Shown piece after piece: positions 51,526-60,741 of a DNA stretch of 64,000 nt; position 1 is the first letter of the stretch; every line of letters begins with the position of its first letter. The position numbers and the translations under genes are program-made. A model generated the notes under the pieces. That model was not told where the DNA came from, searched no databases, and saw nothing but the letters and a program-made list of their open reading frames with translations. Source of the stretch: DATJLY01 sp963773665 (lineage in GTDB: Bacteria > Pseudomonadota > Alphaproteobacteria > ATCC43930 > CGMCC-115725); NCBI GenBank assembly GCA_963773665.1, contig CAVZBZ010000004.1, forward strand, positions 62,001-126,000, in the 5' to 3' direction.

Positions 51526-52476
51526 ATGCGGCGGATGGCACCCTTGGCATATCTCGCGCTCGTCATCGCGATCCTGTTCGGCGGCGACCGTTCGGGCGGC
51601 GCGGTGCTGGGCCGGCTCGTCGATCGCAGCGAGTTCCGCTTCTCGCGCATATATCGCGGCGGGGTCGACGCCGACATTCTGGCCATTGGCGATTCGCGCG
51701 CGGTCCATTCGGTCTATGCGCCCGAGATCGGCAAGGACACGTGCATGAGCGTGTTCAACGCCGGCTTCAACGGCATGTTAACCGAGATCGCCGAGGCCGT
51801 GGTCGAGGATTATCTCGCGCGCAACGCGCCGCCCAAGGCGGTGCTGATCGAGGTGTCGGACGTGGGCGACGCGCCCGATCTTCTGAACGAGATGCGGCTT
51901 TACGCGCGCGACGGCGGGGCTGCGCGCCAGCTTCTCGCGCGGCTCGACCCGCGCCAGCTTTTCTGGTCGGGCTTCTCGCACCTTTACGCTTTCAACAACG
52001 AGATGACGCTGCGCGCGCTCTATTACGAGCAAAAGCCCGATCAGGACTGGATTCTCGACGCGACCACGAACGAGGAGGCGATCAGCCACGTCGATTGGCA
52101 GAGCTATGCCGAATGGCGCCCGCGCCCCGGCAACGTCGCGAGCCTGAAGCGGCTCGTGGCCGACCTGCGCCGGCGCGGCATCGCCCCCATCCTGTTCCTC
52201 GCACCCTATCACCCGATGCACCAGTGGATGGTGCCGAAATTCGCCCGCAGGGTCTCCGAGCTCGAGCGCGAGCTCGGGCCGGGCACGCCGGTGCTCGACC
52301 TTTCGACGAGCCTCACGGGCGACCGCTATTTCGCAGACGTGCTGCACACCAATATCGAAGGCGCGCTGGCGCTGGCGCCCATTCTCTCCGACCGCGTCCT
52401 GATGAGCGAGGGCGCGCAGCCGGCCAAATCGTGCGCCGCCCCTGCCCCGCCGCAGCGCACCGCGGCGGAAGATTGA
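51526..52476 (+). CDS. SGNH-like protein, probable partner of the MBOAT acetyltransferase
   Basis: A 316-residue protein with one N-terminal signal-anchor (PLAYLALVIAILFGG) and a periplasmic domain. The nucleophile block reads DILAIGDSRAVHS (GDS motif) and a late FADVLHTNIEGA resembles the Asp-x-x-His of block V, as in SGNH and AlgJ/AlgX-like enzymes. Middle: APILFLAPYHPMHQWM. Coupled placement after MBOAT suggests that it takes the acetyl group on the periplasmic side and hands it to the glycan. Family assignment is by pattern only. Confidence 0.72.
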   Translation: MRRMAPLAYLALVIAILFGGDRSGGAVLGRLVDRSEFRFSRIYRGGVDADILAIGDSRAVHSVYAPEIGKDTCMSVFNAGFNGMLTEIAEAVVEDYLARNAPPKAVLIEVSDVGDAPDLLNEMRLYARDGGAARQLLARLDPRQLFWSGFSHLYAFNNEMTLRALYYEQKPDQDWILDATTNEEAISHVDWQSYAEWRPRPGNVASLKRLVADLRRRGIAPILFLAPYHPMHQWMVPKFARRVSELERELGPGTPVLDLSTSLTGDRYFADVLHTNIEGALALAPILSDRVLMSEGAQPAKSCAAPAPPQRTAAED

Positions 52477-52515
52477 CGAATTGCGCCGCCGCGCGGTCGC
52501 AGCTACGGTCGCGCG

Positions 52516-54108
52516 ATGAACGAAGGCTTTCGCGGATTCTTGGAGCGGCTCAGGGGCGCGCGGCAGCTCGTCGATCTGAAGCAGCCGGTCGATATCCGCC
52601 ACATCGCGACGCTCGTGGATCAGGCCGAGACCGCGCTCCTGTTCCACAACGTGATCGGCTACGACATGCCGGTCGTGTCGGGCCTCATCCGCACGCAGGA
52701 ACGCGCGACCTTGTCGCTCGGCTGCAAGAGCTATGGCGAGATCGAGGAGAAGCTCGCGGCGGCGATCGCGCGGCCCATTGCGCCGACCATGGTCAACACC
52801 GCGCCCCACCGCGAAGTAACGGTGCTGGGCGAGGATGTCGATCTCTACCGGCTGCCGATTCCGATGTCGTCGATCTATGACGGCGGGCCGATGATCACCG
52901 CCGGCGTCGTCATCGCGCGCGATCCGGAGCTTGGCATGAACAGCGGCATGTACCGCTTCATCGTCAAGGAGCGAAACCTCACCGGCATCGACCTGGTCAC
53001 GCCCAACAACATGCGGCTTTTCGCCGACCGGGCATATCGTGCCGGGCGGCCGTGCCCGATCTCGATCAGCATCGGCACGCATCCCTACGAGATCATGGGA
53101 TCGGGCTATCGCGCGGCGCTCGGCGTCGACGAGATGGCGATCGCGGGCGCCTTGCGCGGCGAGCCGGTGGCGCTCGCCCCTTGCCGCACGATCGACATGC
53201 CGTGCATCGCCGACGCCGAGATCGTGCTCGAGGCGGAGATCCTGCCCACGGGGTGGACCTGGCCCGAAGGGCGGTTCGGCGAGTTCACGCGCCTCATGGG
53301 CGGCCTGCACTGGAACCCGCTGGTGCGCGTCAAGGCGATCGCGCAGCGCAAGGACGCGATCTACTACAATTTGCACATGCCGTGGGAGAACACGTGGCTC
53401 GCGGCACCCACGCGCTATGCCGCGATCCGCCAGGCGCTCAAGACCGCGGGCATACAGGTGAAGGACATCAACGTGACCTTGGGCGGCTGCGCCTTCTGGC
53501 ACGCCGTGATTTCCATCAAGAAACAGGCGGGCGAGGCGAAGAACGCACTCCTGGCCGCGCTCTCGGTGATGGATTTGAAGCATGTCGTGGTGGTGGACGA
53601 CGACATCGACGTGTGGAACCCGGTCGATGTCGAATGGGCGATCGCGACCCGCGTCCAGGGCGACCGCGACGTGATGATCGTGACCAACGCGCGCGGCAAG
53701 CCCTTGGATCCGAGCCTCGCCGTCATGCCGGTGGGGGTCGTGCCGACCACGGCCAAGATCGGCATCGATGCCACCATTCCCGAGAACGTGCCGAAGGAGC
53801 GCTACGAGCGCATCGCCTATGCCTATGCCGAGCGCGCGAAGATCGGCGACTATGTCGCCGGCAAATCCGACCGGCCGGGCCATGAAGCCGACGGCGCGGC
53901 GGTGCGCGCGCTCGCCGGGCAGATCCTCGACCTCATCGCCAAGGAGCCGCTCTACTACACCGACATCGCCGAGCGCTTTGCCGCTTACGATTTCCAGGCG
54001 GTGGCGCGCGCCCTGGGCCAGCTCCACGCAGAAGAGAAACTGTGGCAGGACGAGAAGGGCAAAATGTGCGTGCGCGGTTCGAAATTCGCGGCCAAGCCGC
54101 CGGGGTGA
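52516..54108 (+). CDS. UbiD-family decarboxylase
   Basis: A 530-residue UbiD/prenylated-FMN-type decarboxylase. Conserved parts: VDIRHIATLVDQAETALLFH, VLGEDVDLYRLPIPMSSIYD, GMNSGMYRFIVKERNLTGID, SISIGTHPYEIMGSGYRAAL, GWTWPEGRFGEFTRLMGGLH and VVDDDIDVWNPVDVEWAIAT. Family members add or remove CO2 from aromatic or unsaturated acids using prFMN from a UbiX-type enzyme, which is not seen here. A second UbiD-type gene begins at 63784, and an N-terminal comparison shows they are different subtypes. Confidence 0.92.
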   Translation: MNEGFRGFLERLRGARQLVDLKQPVDIRHIATLVDQAETALLFHNVIGYDMPVVSGLIRTQERATLSLGCKSYGEIEEKLAAAIARPIAPTMVNTAPHREVTVLGEDVDLYRLPIPMSSIYDGGPMITAGVVIARDPELGMNSGMYRFIVKERNLTGIDLVTPNNMRLFADRAYRAGRPCPISISIGTHPYEIMGSGYRAALGVDEMAIAGALRGEPVALAPCRTIDMPCIADAEIVLEAEILPTGWTWPEGRFGEFTRLMGGLHWNPLVRVKAIAQRKDAIYYNLHMPWENTWLAAPTRYAAIRQALKTAGIQVKDINVTLGGCAFWHAVISIKKQAGEAKNALLAALSVMDLKHVVVVDDDIDVWNPVDVEWAIATRVQGDRDVMIVTNARGKPLDPSLAVMPVGVVPTTAKIGIDATIPENVPKERYERIAYAYAERAKIGDYVAGKSDRPGHEADGAAVRALAGQILDLIAKEPLYYTDIAERFAAYDFQAVARALGQLHAEEKLWQDEKGKMCVRGSKFAAKPPG

Positions 54109-54112
54109 CGGC

Positions 54113-54874
54113 TCATTCCTCGACGAATTCGAGCGTCGCACCGCAGGCCGCTTCCGGCGAAACGACGAGCCGGCTTCCCTCGTCGCGAAAATCCATGGCG
54201 GCGAGGATGCGGCGGGTTGCGGCGAGGGAGTGCGTGCGCAGCGTGAGCGCGGCGATGCGGTCGTGCGCGGCTTTTTTTATCTCGATTCGCGTGGGGCCGA
54301 GCGGCACGACGTAAACGTCACCCTCGGCGCGAACCGCCGCGTCGCCGAACAGGCTGCGATAGAGCGCGGCCGCTTCAGCGGGATCGCGCACCTCGACCAG
54401 GATGCGGACGATCGCGGCGGCGGCGTTGCGGTGCGCGTGCGAGGCAGCAGCCCACACGATGTCGCGCGTGAAATGCTGGCAGAAATAAAGGCGGCCGTAG
54501 GGCGCGGCGTCGGCCGCGACATGCACGGTGCGGAAGCGCGCCTCGCCCGCCCCCGCGACAGGCCGCGAGAAATCGAGCGGCGGCGCGACCGGCACGCCGC
54601 GCGCAGCGAGCGCGCGGTGGAGAGAAGCCGCATCGTCGGTCGCGAAGACGACGGCGTTGAGGCCCTCGGGCGAGTTTAATAGCTCGGCGCGCGGCTTTTC
54701 CGCGTCGGGGTCGATGCCCAAAAGTTCGAGATAATGGTCCTCGAAAAGGGCGAGGCGGTTTATGGAGCCGAGCGTGTGGCGCGAGGGCTCGGTCAAGGTG
54801 AAGCCCAGCGCCTCGTAGCGCGCCGCCGCCTCGCTCAGCCTATCCCGCACGTTCACCACGACGTGGTCGAGCAT
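54113..54874 (-). CDS. VOC/glyoxalase-like domain protein
   Basis: A 253-residue two-module vicinal-oxygen-chelate protein. The start MLDHVVVNVRDRLSEAAARY and GINRLALFEDHYLE-like segment (LGSINRLALFEDHYLELLGI) define the first module, and FCQHFTRDIVWAAASHAHRN with VRILVEVRDPAEAAALYRSL the second. It resembles the Glyoxalase_3-like group often coded beside binding proteins. Metal ligands His and Glu are partly visible, and the reaction is unknown. The start codon overlaps the stop of the upstream substrate-binding gene by one base, so they are coupled. Confidence 0.86.
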   Translation of the reverse strand: MLDHVVVNVRDRLSEAAARYEALGFTLTEPSRHTLGSINRLALFEDHYLELLGIDPDAEKPRAELLNSPEGLNAVVFATDDAASLHRALAARGVPVAPPLDFSRPVAGAGEARFRTVHVAADAAPYGRLYFCQHFTRDIVWAAASHAHRNAAAAIVRILVEVRDPAEAAALYRSLFGDAAVRAEGDVYVVPLGPTRIEIKKAAHDRIAALTLRTHSLAATRRILAAMDFRDEGSRLVVSPEAACGATLEFVEE

Positions 54875-55860
54875 TACTTCACATACTCGTCGGTGTAGAG
54901 GCCGGCATAGGATTTGAGCTTCTCCTCGGGCTTCATCAAGCCCGATTCGACGTTGTAGAGCTCGGCATTGTCGAGGCCCTTTTCGCTGACGAGCGGCGGC
55001 ACGGGCGTGATCTTGCGGATCACCTCGAACGACGCCGCGAGCAGCTTGTCGTCGAGCGTCGGGAAACGCTTCTTCAAGAGCGCGAGCAATTCGGCGGGAT
55101 GCTCCTTCATGAAACGCATCGCTTCGGCGCTCGCCTGGCCGATGGCGAGGCAGAGCGGCTTCTTCTTCTCGCACGTGTCGGGCCGCGTCAGGATGACGTT
55201 GTTGGCGAAGGGGACGAGGTCGGCGGGCTCGTCGTCGGGGCCGCTCGCGATCATGACCGCGGTCCCTTCGAGCACCGGTTTCTCCGGCCAGGGCGGCGAC
55301 ATGGCGAAGCCGTCGATCTGATGCGAATCGAACGCCGCCTCCATGTTGGGCGGCTGCATCACGGCGATCTTGATCTCGTCGGCGCTGAATCCGGCGCGCG
55401 CCGCCATGAGCCGCACATAGGCATGGATCAGCGAATTGATCGAATCGACGGCGATGGTGCGGCCGCGCAGCAGCGCGCCGCGCTGGGCGAACGGCATCTT
55501 CGCATCGAATTTCTGCGCAAGCTCCTTGCGCAAGACCACCTGCACGATGATGCGGTCGGTCGTCTCGGCGATCGCCAGGAGTTTCTGGCCGTGCGCCGCA
55601 GCCCGGGTGAGCGAGGTGGCGGACGAGACGCCGAACTCGGCGCTGCCGGATATGACGCCGTTAATGGAGCCCACGCCCGGCAGCACGACCTGCCGCACCT
55701 GGAGGCCGCGCTTCGAAAAGAGGCCCATGTCCTCGGCCAGATATTCGAAGCTGAAGGAGAGGCTGAAGGCCGGGAGCGCGAAGATGACGGGCACGGGTTC
55801 AGCGGCAAGGGCCGGCAGCGCCGCGAGGACGAGGAAGAAGGCGAGAAGCATCCGTCGCAT
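54874..55860 (-). CDS. ABC-type substrate-binding protein (NMT1/SsuA-like), paralog
   Basis: A 328-residue binding protein with signal peptide MRRMLLAFFLVLAALPALAA. Its body (FEYLAEDMGLFSKRGLQVRQ, GVGSINGVISGSAEFGVSSA, TIAVDSINSLIHAYVRLMAA, FAMSPPWPEKPVLEGTAVMI) is close to the protein at 46423-47430 throughout, down to PAEALAALKK/PAELLALLKK and the final TDEYVK. No transport genes adjoin it. It is coupled to the VOC gene, so the ligand may be a substrate of that enzyme. Confidence 0.9.
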   Translation of the reverse strand: MRRMLLAFFLVLAALPALAAEPVPVIFALPAFSLSFSFEYLAEDMGLFSKRGLQVRQVVLPGVGSINGVISGSAEFGVSSATSLTRAAAHGQKLLAIAETTDRIIVQVVLRKELAQKFDAKMPFAQRGALLRGRTIAVDSINSLIHAYVRLMAARAGFSADEIKIAVMQPPNMEAAFDSHQIDGFAMSPPWPEKPVLEGTAVMIASGPDDEPADLVPFANNVILTRPDTCEKKKPLCLAIGQASAEAMRFMKEHPAELLALLKKRFPTLDDKLLAASFEVIRKITPVPPLVSEKGLDNAELYNVESGLMKPEEKLKSYAGLYTDEYVK

Positions 55861-55926
55861 CGCGTGACCCCCTGGAAGCGCGCGAAACTCTAGACCGCAG
55901 CAAGGCGGCAAGGCTAGCATCGTGCC

Positions 55927-56604
55927 ATGGCACAGACGAATTTCGTCCTGGTTCATGGCGCGTGGCATGGCGGCTGGTGCTGGCGCCGCGTCGCCGACCG
56001 GCTCACGGCGAAGGGAAATCGCGTGTTCGCGCCGACGCTCACCGGGCTTGCCGACCGCTCGCATCTCCTCGACGAGCGCGTCAACCTCTCGACGCACGTC
56101 ACGGATGTCGTGAACCTGATGCGCTGGGAGGAGCTGACGGACGTGGTGCTGTGCGGTCATTCCTATGGCGGCATGGTCGTGACCGGCGTCGCCGACAAAA
56201 TATCCGAGCGGATCGCCAGCCTCGTCTATCTCGATGCGTTCGTGCCGGAAAGCGGCCAGTCGATGCAGGATTTGCGGCCGCGCGAGCTGCCGGCGGGCCT
56301 CACCACGCCGCCGCCCACGGCCGAGTTCTTCCGCGTCAACGAGCGCGACCGCGGATGGGTCGACCGCCAGACGACACCGCAGCCGATCGCCTGCATCACC
56401 GAGCGGCTGCAGCTCACCGGGGCCTATCGCGCGGTGCGGCGCAAAGTCTATATCCGCGCCGCCGATTATCCCTCGCCTGCGTTCGAGCCGACCTACGAAC
56501 GACTCAAGAGCGATCCCGGCTGGGTCGTGCACAAGCTGCCGTGCGGGCACGACGTGATGCTCGACATGCCCGACGCGCTCGCGGAGCTGCTGGAGGCGGC
56601 TTAG
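55927..56604 (+). CDS. Alpha/beta hydrolase (EstC-like esterase)
   Basis: A 225-residue hydrolase. Oxyanion and start motif FVLVHGAWHGGWCWRRVADR, nucleophile Ser in VVLCGHSYGGMVVTGVADK, acid in LVYLDAFVPESGQS and His in KLPCGHDVMLDMPDAL. The layout matches the EstC/salicylate-methylesterase-like group. It is cytoplasmic and is likely to cleave an ester or lactone. The gene converges on the flavin monooxygenase gene (2-bp gap) and diverges from the substrate-binding gene across 66 bp. Confidence 0.9.
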   Translation: MAQTNFVLVHGAWHGGWCWRRVADRLTAKGNRVFAPTLTGLADRSHLLDERVNLSTHVTDVVNLMRWEELTDVVLCGHSYGGMVVTGVADKISERIASLVYLDAFVPESGQSMQDLRPRELPAGLTTPPPTAEFFRVNERDRGWVDRQTTPQPIACITERLQLTGAYRAVRRKVYIRAADYPSPAFEPTYERLKSDPGWVVHKLPCGHDVMLDMPDALAELLEAA

Positions 56605-56606
56605 CC

Positions 56607-57794
56607 TCACTCCGCGGCGGTGGCCGTCCTGCCGGCATAGTCCTTGTCGGTGAGGCCCTGGAGTGCGGGCAGCACCTCGGCGGCGAAGAGGCGCAGGCTG
56701 CGCTCGGTCAGGTCGCGCGGCAATGTCGCGAACTGCATGAGGCCCAAAAAATTCTGGAAGCCCAGCATGCGGTGGCTTTCGGCCAGGCGCCTGCGCACCG
56801 TGTCGGGCGAGCCGCACAGGATGATGCCGAGCTCGATCAGCTGATCGACCGTGAAGGCGCCCGCGGTGATGGTGCGCTTGTGCGAGCGCATCGCCTTGTT
56901 GGACTCGGCCGAAAGATAGCCCGGCGGAAAAAGCTGCTCGAACGGCAGGCGCAGCAGCTTGTTGAACAGCGTCTCGATGTGCGGCCCCGCCTCCGCGCGC
57001 GCGCGCGCGTCCGTGTCGGAGACATAGACGGGCGCGGCCCAGCCGATCTGGTCGGACGATGCGGTGTAGCCGTGCTTCGTCTCGGCCATGTCGCGATAGA
57101 GGTTCAGGTAGCGCGCGACCGACGTGATCGGGCTGTAATTCTGCAGATAGACATAGCGGCGCGAGGGATGGCTTGCCCATTCGATCGTCTCGGCGCTGCC
57201 GGTCGAGGGGCACCAGATCGGCGGATGCGGCTGCTGGTACGGGCGCGGCCACAGATTCACGTATTCGAAGTTATAGAAGCGGCCCTCGAAGGCGAACGGG
57301 CCTGGGCGCGTCCACGCCTGAACTACAAGATCGTGCGCCTCCTGGAAGCGCGCGAGCGAGAAGGCGGGATTGACGCCGAGCGAGTAATATTCCGAGCCGA
57401 TGCCGCGCACCATGCCGGTGATGAGCCGCCCGCCGGTCAGCACGTCGAGCATGGCGTGCTCCTCGGCCAAGGTCAGCGGATGCTCGCGCAGGCAGAAGGC
57501 GCTGCCCAAAATGGCGATCTTCGTAGTCTTGGTGCGGCGCGCGAGTGAGGCCGCCATGACGATCGGCGACGGCATCAATCCATAGGCGTTCTGGTGATGC
57601 TCGTTGACCGAGATGCCGTCGAAGCCCAGCTCGGCCGCAAGCTCCAATTCGTCGAGATAGCGGTTGTAGAGCTCGTGCCCCTTCTTCGGATCGTAATGGC
57701 TGTTCGGCAGGAACACCCAGCACGAGCGGTAGTGCTTGTCGAAATCGAGGTCGAGATAAGCGTAGGGCATGAGATGGAACATGAAGATCTTCAT
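56607..57794 (-). CDS. LLM-class flavin-dependent monooxygenase
   Basis: A 395-residue luciferase-like barrel. Start MKIFMFHLMPYAYLDLDF, then FDGISVNEHHQNAYGLMPSP with the His pair of the family, ILGSAFCLREHPLTLAEEHA, LTGGRLITGMVRGIGSEYYS, PPIWCPSTGSAETIEWA and LIELGIILCGSPDTVRRRLA. The start at ATG 57794 fits the conserved N-terminus; longer frames upstream have no support. Such enzymes use reduced FMN from a reductase to oxidise small organics. The reductase is not in the window. It pairs with the hydrolase in a likely degradation pathway. Confidence 0.92.
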   Translation of the reverse strand: MKIFMFHLMPYAYLDLDFDKHYRSCWVFLPNSHYDPKKGHELYNRYLDELELAAELGFDGISVNEHHQNAYGLMPSPIVMAASLARRTKTTKIAILGSAFCLREHPLTLAEEHAMLDVLTGGRLITGMVRGIGSEYYSLGVNPAFSLARFQEAHDLVVQAWTRPGPFAFEGRFYNFEYVNLWPRPYQQPHPPIWCPSTGSAETIEWASHPSRRYVYLQNYSPITSVARYLNLYRDMAETKHGYTASSDQIGWAAPVYVSDTDARARAEAGPHIETLFNKLLRLPFEQLFPPGYLSAESNKAMRSHKRTITAGAFTVDQLIELGIILCGSPDTVRRRLAESHRMLGFQNFLGLMQFATLPRDLTERSLRLFAAEVLPALQGLTDKDYAGRTATAAE

Positions 57795-57912
57795 GGCCGC
57801 CCGCCTTTCCTGCCGCGCCGCGCAAGAGATTATAGCGCGCGCCCGCTGCGTCCAGTGCGCTTGACCGAAGCGGCCCGCGGCACGACAGTGGGAAACGATT
57901 CGGGGAGACTCC

Positions 57913-59217
57913 ATGAACGAGATGCCGACGCGCCCGCCGCGAGCGCTTGCCTGGGACGAGCTCAGGACCCGGCTCGACAACGGCCCGGCGTTCAACACCA
58001 TGCGCAACACGCCTTATTTCCGCGATGCCGCCTACGAGCAGTTCTCGCCCCAGGAATATGCGCGGCGCTACCGGGCGCTCCGCGCCAAGATGCGCGAGAG
58101 CCGCCTCGATTGCGTGATCGCGCCGGGCGGGCCGTCGCACTGGAGCTTTGGCGGCGCGATGCTGTGGCTGTCGGGGCACTGGGAATGGCATTCGATTGCC
58201 TCATATGTGGTCGTGCCCTTGGAGGGCGATCCGACGCTCGTCTATGCGATGGGCGGCACGCATATCGAGGCGGTGCGCCAGGAAACCGCCGCAGCATTGA
58301 AGGACGTGCGCTCGAGCCGCGGCGGGCGCTTCGCCGAGGTGATGGTCGAGCGCATCAAGGAGCTGAAGCTCGAGAAAGGCCGCATCGGCCTCATGGAGAT
58401 CGACCCGCGCCACGAGGACTATATGCCGGTCAATCAGTTCGAGGCGCTGAAGGCGGGACTTCCGGGCGCCGAGTTCGTGTTCACCAAGGGCTGGCTGCAC
58501 GAGCTTCTGTCGGTGCACAGCGCCGAGGAGCTGCACTGCATCCGCAAGGCCGGATATCTGTGCGAGCGCGCGATGCGGGCGATGATGGCGCGCGCGGCAC
58601 CCGGCGTGACCGAAGCCGAGCTGCGCGGCGCCGCCGGCGGCGCCATCCTCGAGGGCGGCGGCGACATCGATTTCTGCATCATCGGCGCCACCTCGGGCGA
58701 GAATCCGGCACTCGTCTTCGGCAATCCGCGCCCATCGAACCGCGAGCTCGCGAAGGGCGACGTCATCACCATGGAGCTCGCCGCCGGCTATCGCGGCTAC
58801 AGCGCGCAGATCGGCTGGCCCATCTGCGTCGGCCCGCCGGCGCCCTCCGTGCGCAAATTCTACGACGAGATCGCGCTGCCGGGCTTCGAGCGCATCGTCG
58901 CCGAGATCGGCCCGGGCAAGCCGGTCGAGGACCTGCGCCGCGCCGCGCAGTTCTTCCGCGAGAAGGGCGCGCAGTCGCGCCCCATTCACGTGCACGGCAT
59001 CGACCTCGTCACCGACGGGCCGCACGTCTTCAACGACCATGTCGATGCCGAGCCGTTCGAGCAGGTGATGAAACCCGGCATGGTCATCATGGCCGAGCCC
59101 ACGCCGATCACCGCCGACGGCATGTTCGGCATGTTCTTGGGCCACACCTTCATCGTCACGGCGGACGGCTACCAGTGCTGCGACGACCTGCCGTGGGACC
59201 TGCTGGTGGCGGGGTGA
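57913..59217 (+). CDS. M24-family (creatinase/aminopeptidase P-like) protein with altered metal site
   Basis: A 434-residue two-domain protein of the pita-bread fold: N-terminal lobe (EYARRYRALRAKMRESRLDC) and a C-terminal lobe starting around AGYLCERAMRAMMARAAPGV. The five metal ligands of M24 peptidases (Asp, Asp, His, Glu, Glu) are mostly changed. TMELAAGYRGYSAQIG has Glu and Gln at the two Asp sites, PIHVHGIDLVTDG keeps one His but loses the metal His, MVIMAEPTPI keeps a Glu, and MFLGHTFIVT has no final Glu. This resembles metal-free creatinase-type hydrolases. The substrate is unknown. Ten bp downstream is an MFS gene. Confidence 0.88.
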   Translation: MNEMPTRPPRALAWDELRTRLDNGPAFNTMRNTPYFRDAAYEQFSPQEYARRYRALRAKMRESRLDCVIAPGGPSHWSFGGAMLWLSGHWEWHSIASYVVVPLEGDPTLVYAMGGTHIEAVRQETAAALKDVRSSRGGRFAEVMVERIKELKLEKGRIGLMEIDPRHEDYMPVNQFEALKAGLPGAEFVFTKGWLHELLSVHSAEELHCIRKAGYLCERAMRAMMARAAPGVTEAELRGAAGGAILEGGGDIDFCIIGATSGENPALVFGNPRPSNRELAKGDVITMELAAGYRGYSAQIGWPICVGPPAPSVRKFYDEIALPGFERIVAEIGPGKPVEDLRRAAQFFREKGAQSRPIHVHGIDLVTDGPHVFNDHVDAEPFEQVMKPGMVIMAEPTPITADGMFGMFLGHTFIVTADGYQCCDDLPWDLLVAG

Positions 59218-59226
59218 CGTAGAGGC

Positions 59227-60741
59227 GTGACTTCGGCGGAGCCGCAGCGGCCGACCTTCACGCGCCCCGAGATCCTGGCGATCCTGTCGGGGCTGTTGCT
59301 GTCGATGTTCCTCGCCAGCATCGACCAGACCATCGTCGCGACCGCGCTTTCGACGATCGCCAAGGACCTCGACGGCTGGGAGGGGATGGCGTGGGTCGTC
59401 TCGGCCTATCTCGTCACCTCAACCGTGACGACGCCCATTCACGGGCGCCTCAGCGACATCTACGGGCGGCGGCCGATCCTGCTGCTGTCGATCGTGCTGT
59501 TCGTCGGCTCCTCGGTCGTGTGCGCGCTCGCCTGGTCGATGCCGGCGCTCATCGTCGGCCGCGCGCTGCAGGGCCTTGGCGGCGGCGGCTTGCGCTCGGT
59601 GTCGCAGGCGGCCTTGGCCGACATCATCCCGCCGCGCGAGCGCGGCCGCTACCAGGGCTATTTCGCGAGCGTGTTCGTGATCTCGAACGCGCTCGGGCCG
59701 GTCCTGGGCGGCTTCTTCGCCGAGGATTTGTCGTGGACCTGGATTTTCTGGATCAACCTGCCCTTGGGCTTCGCCGCCTACCTGCTGACGAGCCGGTACC
59801 TGAAGCGGCTCAAGGCGCCCGAGCGCATCGCCGCGATCGACTGGTGGGGCGCGCTGTTGATCCTCGCGTCGGCGACGCCGATCCTCCTGGGCGTCGGCAA
59901 TGCCGAGCGTGCCGGCGGCTGGACCGCGCCCGCTTCATGGGCGCCGATCGCGGCGGGACTTGTCCTCACGCTCGGGCTCATCCTGCGCGAGCGGGTCGCG
60001 GCCGAGCCGATGCTGCCGTTGCGGCTGTTCTTCAACCAGGTCTTCACCGTGTCGATCTTCATCACCATCCTGGTGCAGATCGTGATGACCGCGCTCATCA
60101 TCCTGGTGCCGCTCAACTACCAACTCGTGGCCGGGTTGTCGCCGGACCAGATCGGGCTGCGCCTCATGCCGATCACGGTGGGATCGGTCGTGGGCTCGGC
60201 GGCGGCCGGCTCGCTCATCTCGCGCACCGGGCGCTACCGCATCTTTCCGCTGGCCGGGAGCATCATCGCCACATTGGCCTGCGCCGCGATCGGCTTCGTC
60301 GGATTGGGCCGCTCGCTCGCCTTCGACATCGTCGCGACGGCCGTTCTGGGCATCGCCTGGGGCGGACAGTTCTCGCCGCTCACCATCGCCGTGCAGAACG
60401 CGCTGCACTGGCAGGATACCGGGATCGGGCTGTCGTGCCTCATGTTCTTCCGATTGATCGGCGGCGCGTTCGGCGTCGCGTTCCTGAGCACGGTTCTGAT
60501 CGGCTATCTCGCGAGCGGCGCGCTTGCCGTGCCGGGGCACGAGGCATTGGGGCCCAATCCGGGCGTGGCGCTCCTCCATCTCGACGAGCTGGGCGGCCAT
60601 CTTCCGCCGGCACTCGCTTCATCGCTCGCGGCGACGATCCGCAGCGCCTTTGCGCATCTCTACGCGGTCTCGACCTTGATCCTGGCGCTTTCGATCGTGC
60701 CGGCGATCTGGCTCAGGGAAATGCCGCTCAGGTCCACCTAG
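59227..60741 (+). CDS. MFS drug/solute exporter (DHA2-like)
   Basis: A 504-residue transporter with about 14 helices. Motif A-like GRLSDIYGRRPILLLSIVLF, the DHA2 start ILSGLLLSMFLASIDQTIVA and LGPVLGGFFAEDLSWTWIFW (motif C) are all seen. It begins at GTG 59227, 10 bp after the M24 gene, with AGAGGC ahead as a modest ribosome-binding site. The operon link to M24 suggests export of a product, which is inference. The end overlaps the convergent DUF2177 stop by 14 bp. Confidence 0.9.
   Translation: MTSAEPQRPTFTRPEILAILSGLLLSMFLASIDQTIVATALSTIAKDLDGWEGMAWVVSAYLVTSTVTTPIHGRLSDIYGRRPILLLSIVLFVGSSVVCALAWSMPALIVGRALQGLGGGGLRSVSQAALADIIPPRERGRYQGYFASVFVISNALGPVLGGFFAEDLSWTWIFWINLPLGFAAYLLTSRYLKRLKAPERIAAIDWWGALLILASATPILLGVGNAERAGGWTAPASWAPIAAGLVLTLGLILRERVAAEPMLPLRLFFNQVFTVSIFITILVQIVMTALIILVPLNYQLVAGLSPDQIGLRLMPITVGSVVGSAAAGSLISRTGRYRIFPLAGSIIATLACAAIGFVGLGRSLAFDIVATAVLGIAWGGQFSPLTIAVQNALHWQDTGIGLSCLMFFRLIGGAFGVAFLSTVLIGYLASGALAVPGHEALGPNPGVALLHLDELGGHLPPALASSLAATIRSAFAHLYAVSTLILALSIVPAIWLREMPLRST

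Noticed and set aside
51778..54141. A 787-codon open frame on the minus strand
   Set aside because: It is antisense to the SGNH-like and UbiD genes, both with clear motifs. High GC gives few stops in this frame. Its translation is rich in His, Arg and Asp without any domain.
54113..57252. Fusion-like extension of the VOC and binding-protein frames
   Set aside because: The upstream parts are open only through high GC and precede proper starts (54874 and 55860) with a family-typical N-terminus or signal peptide.
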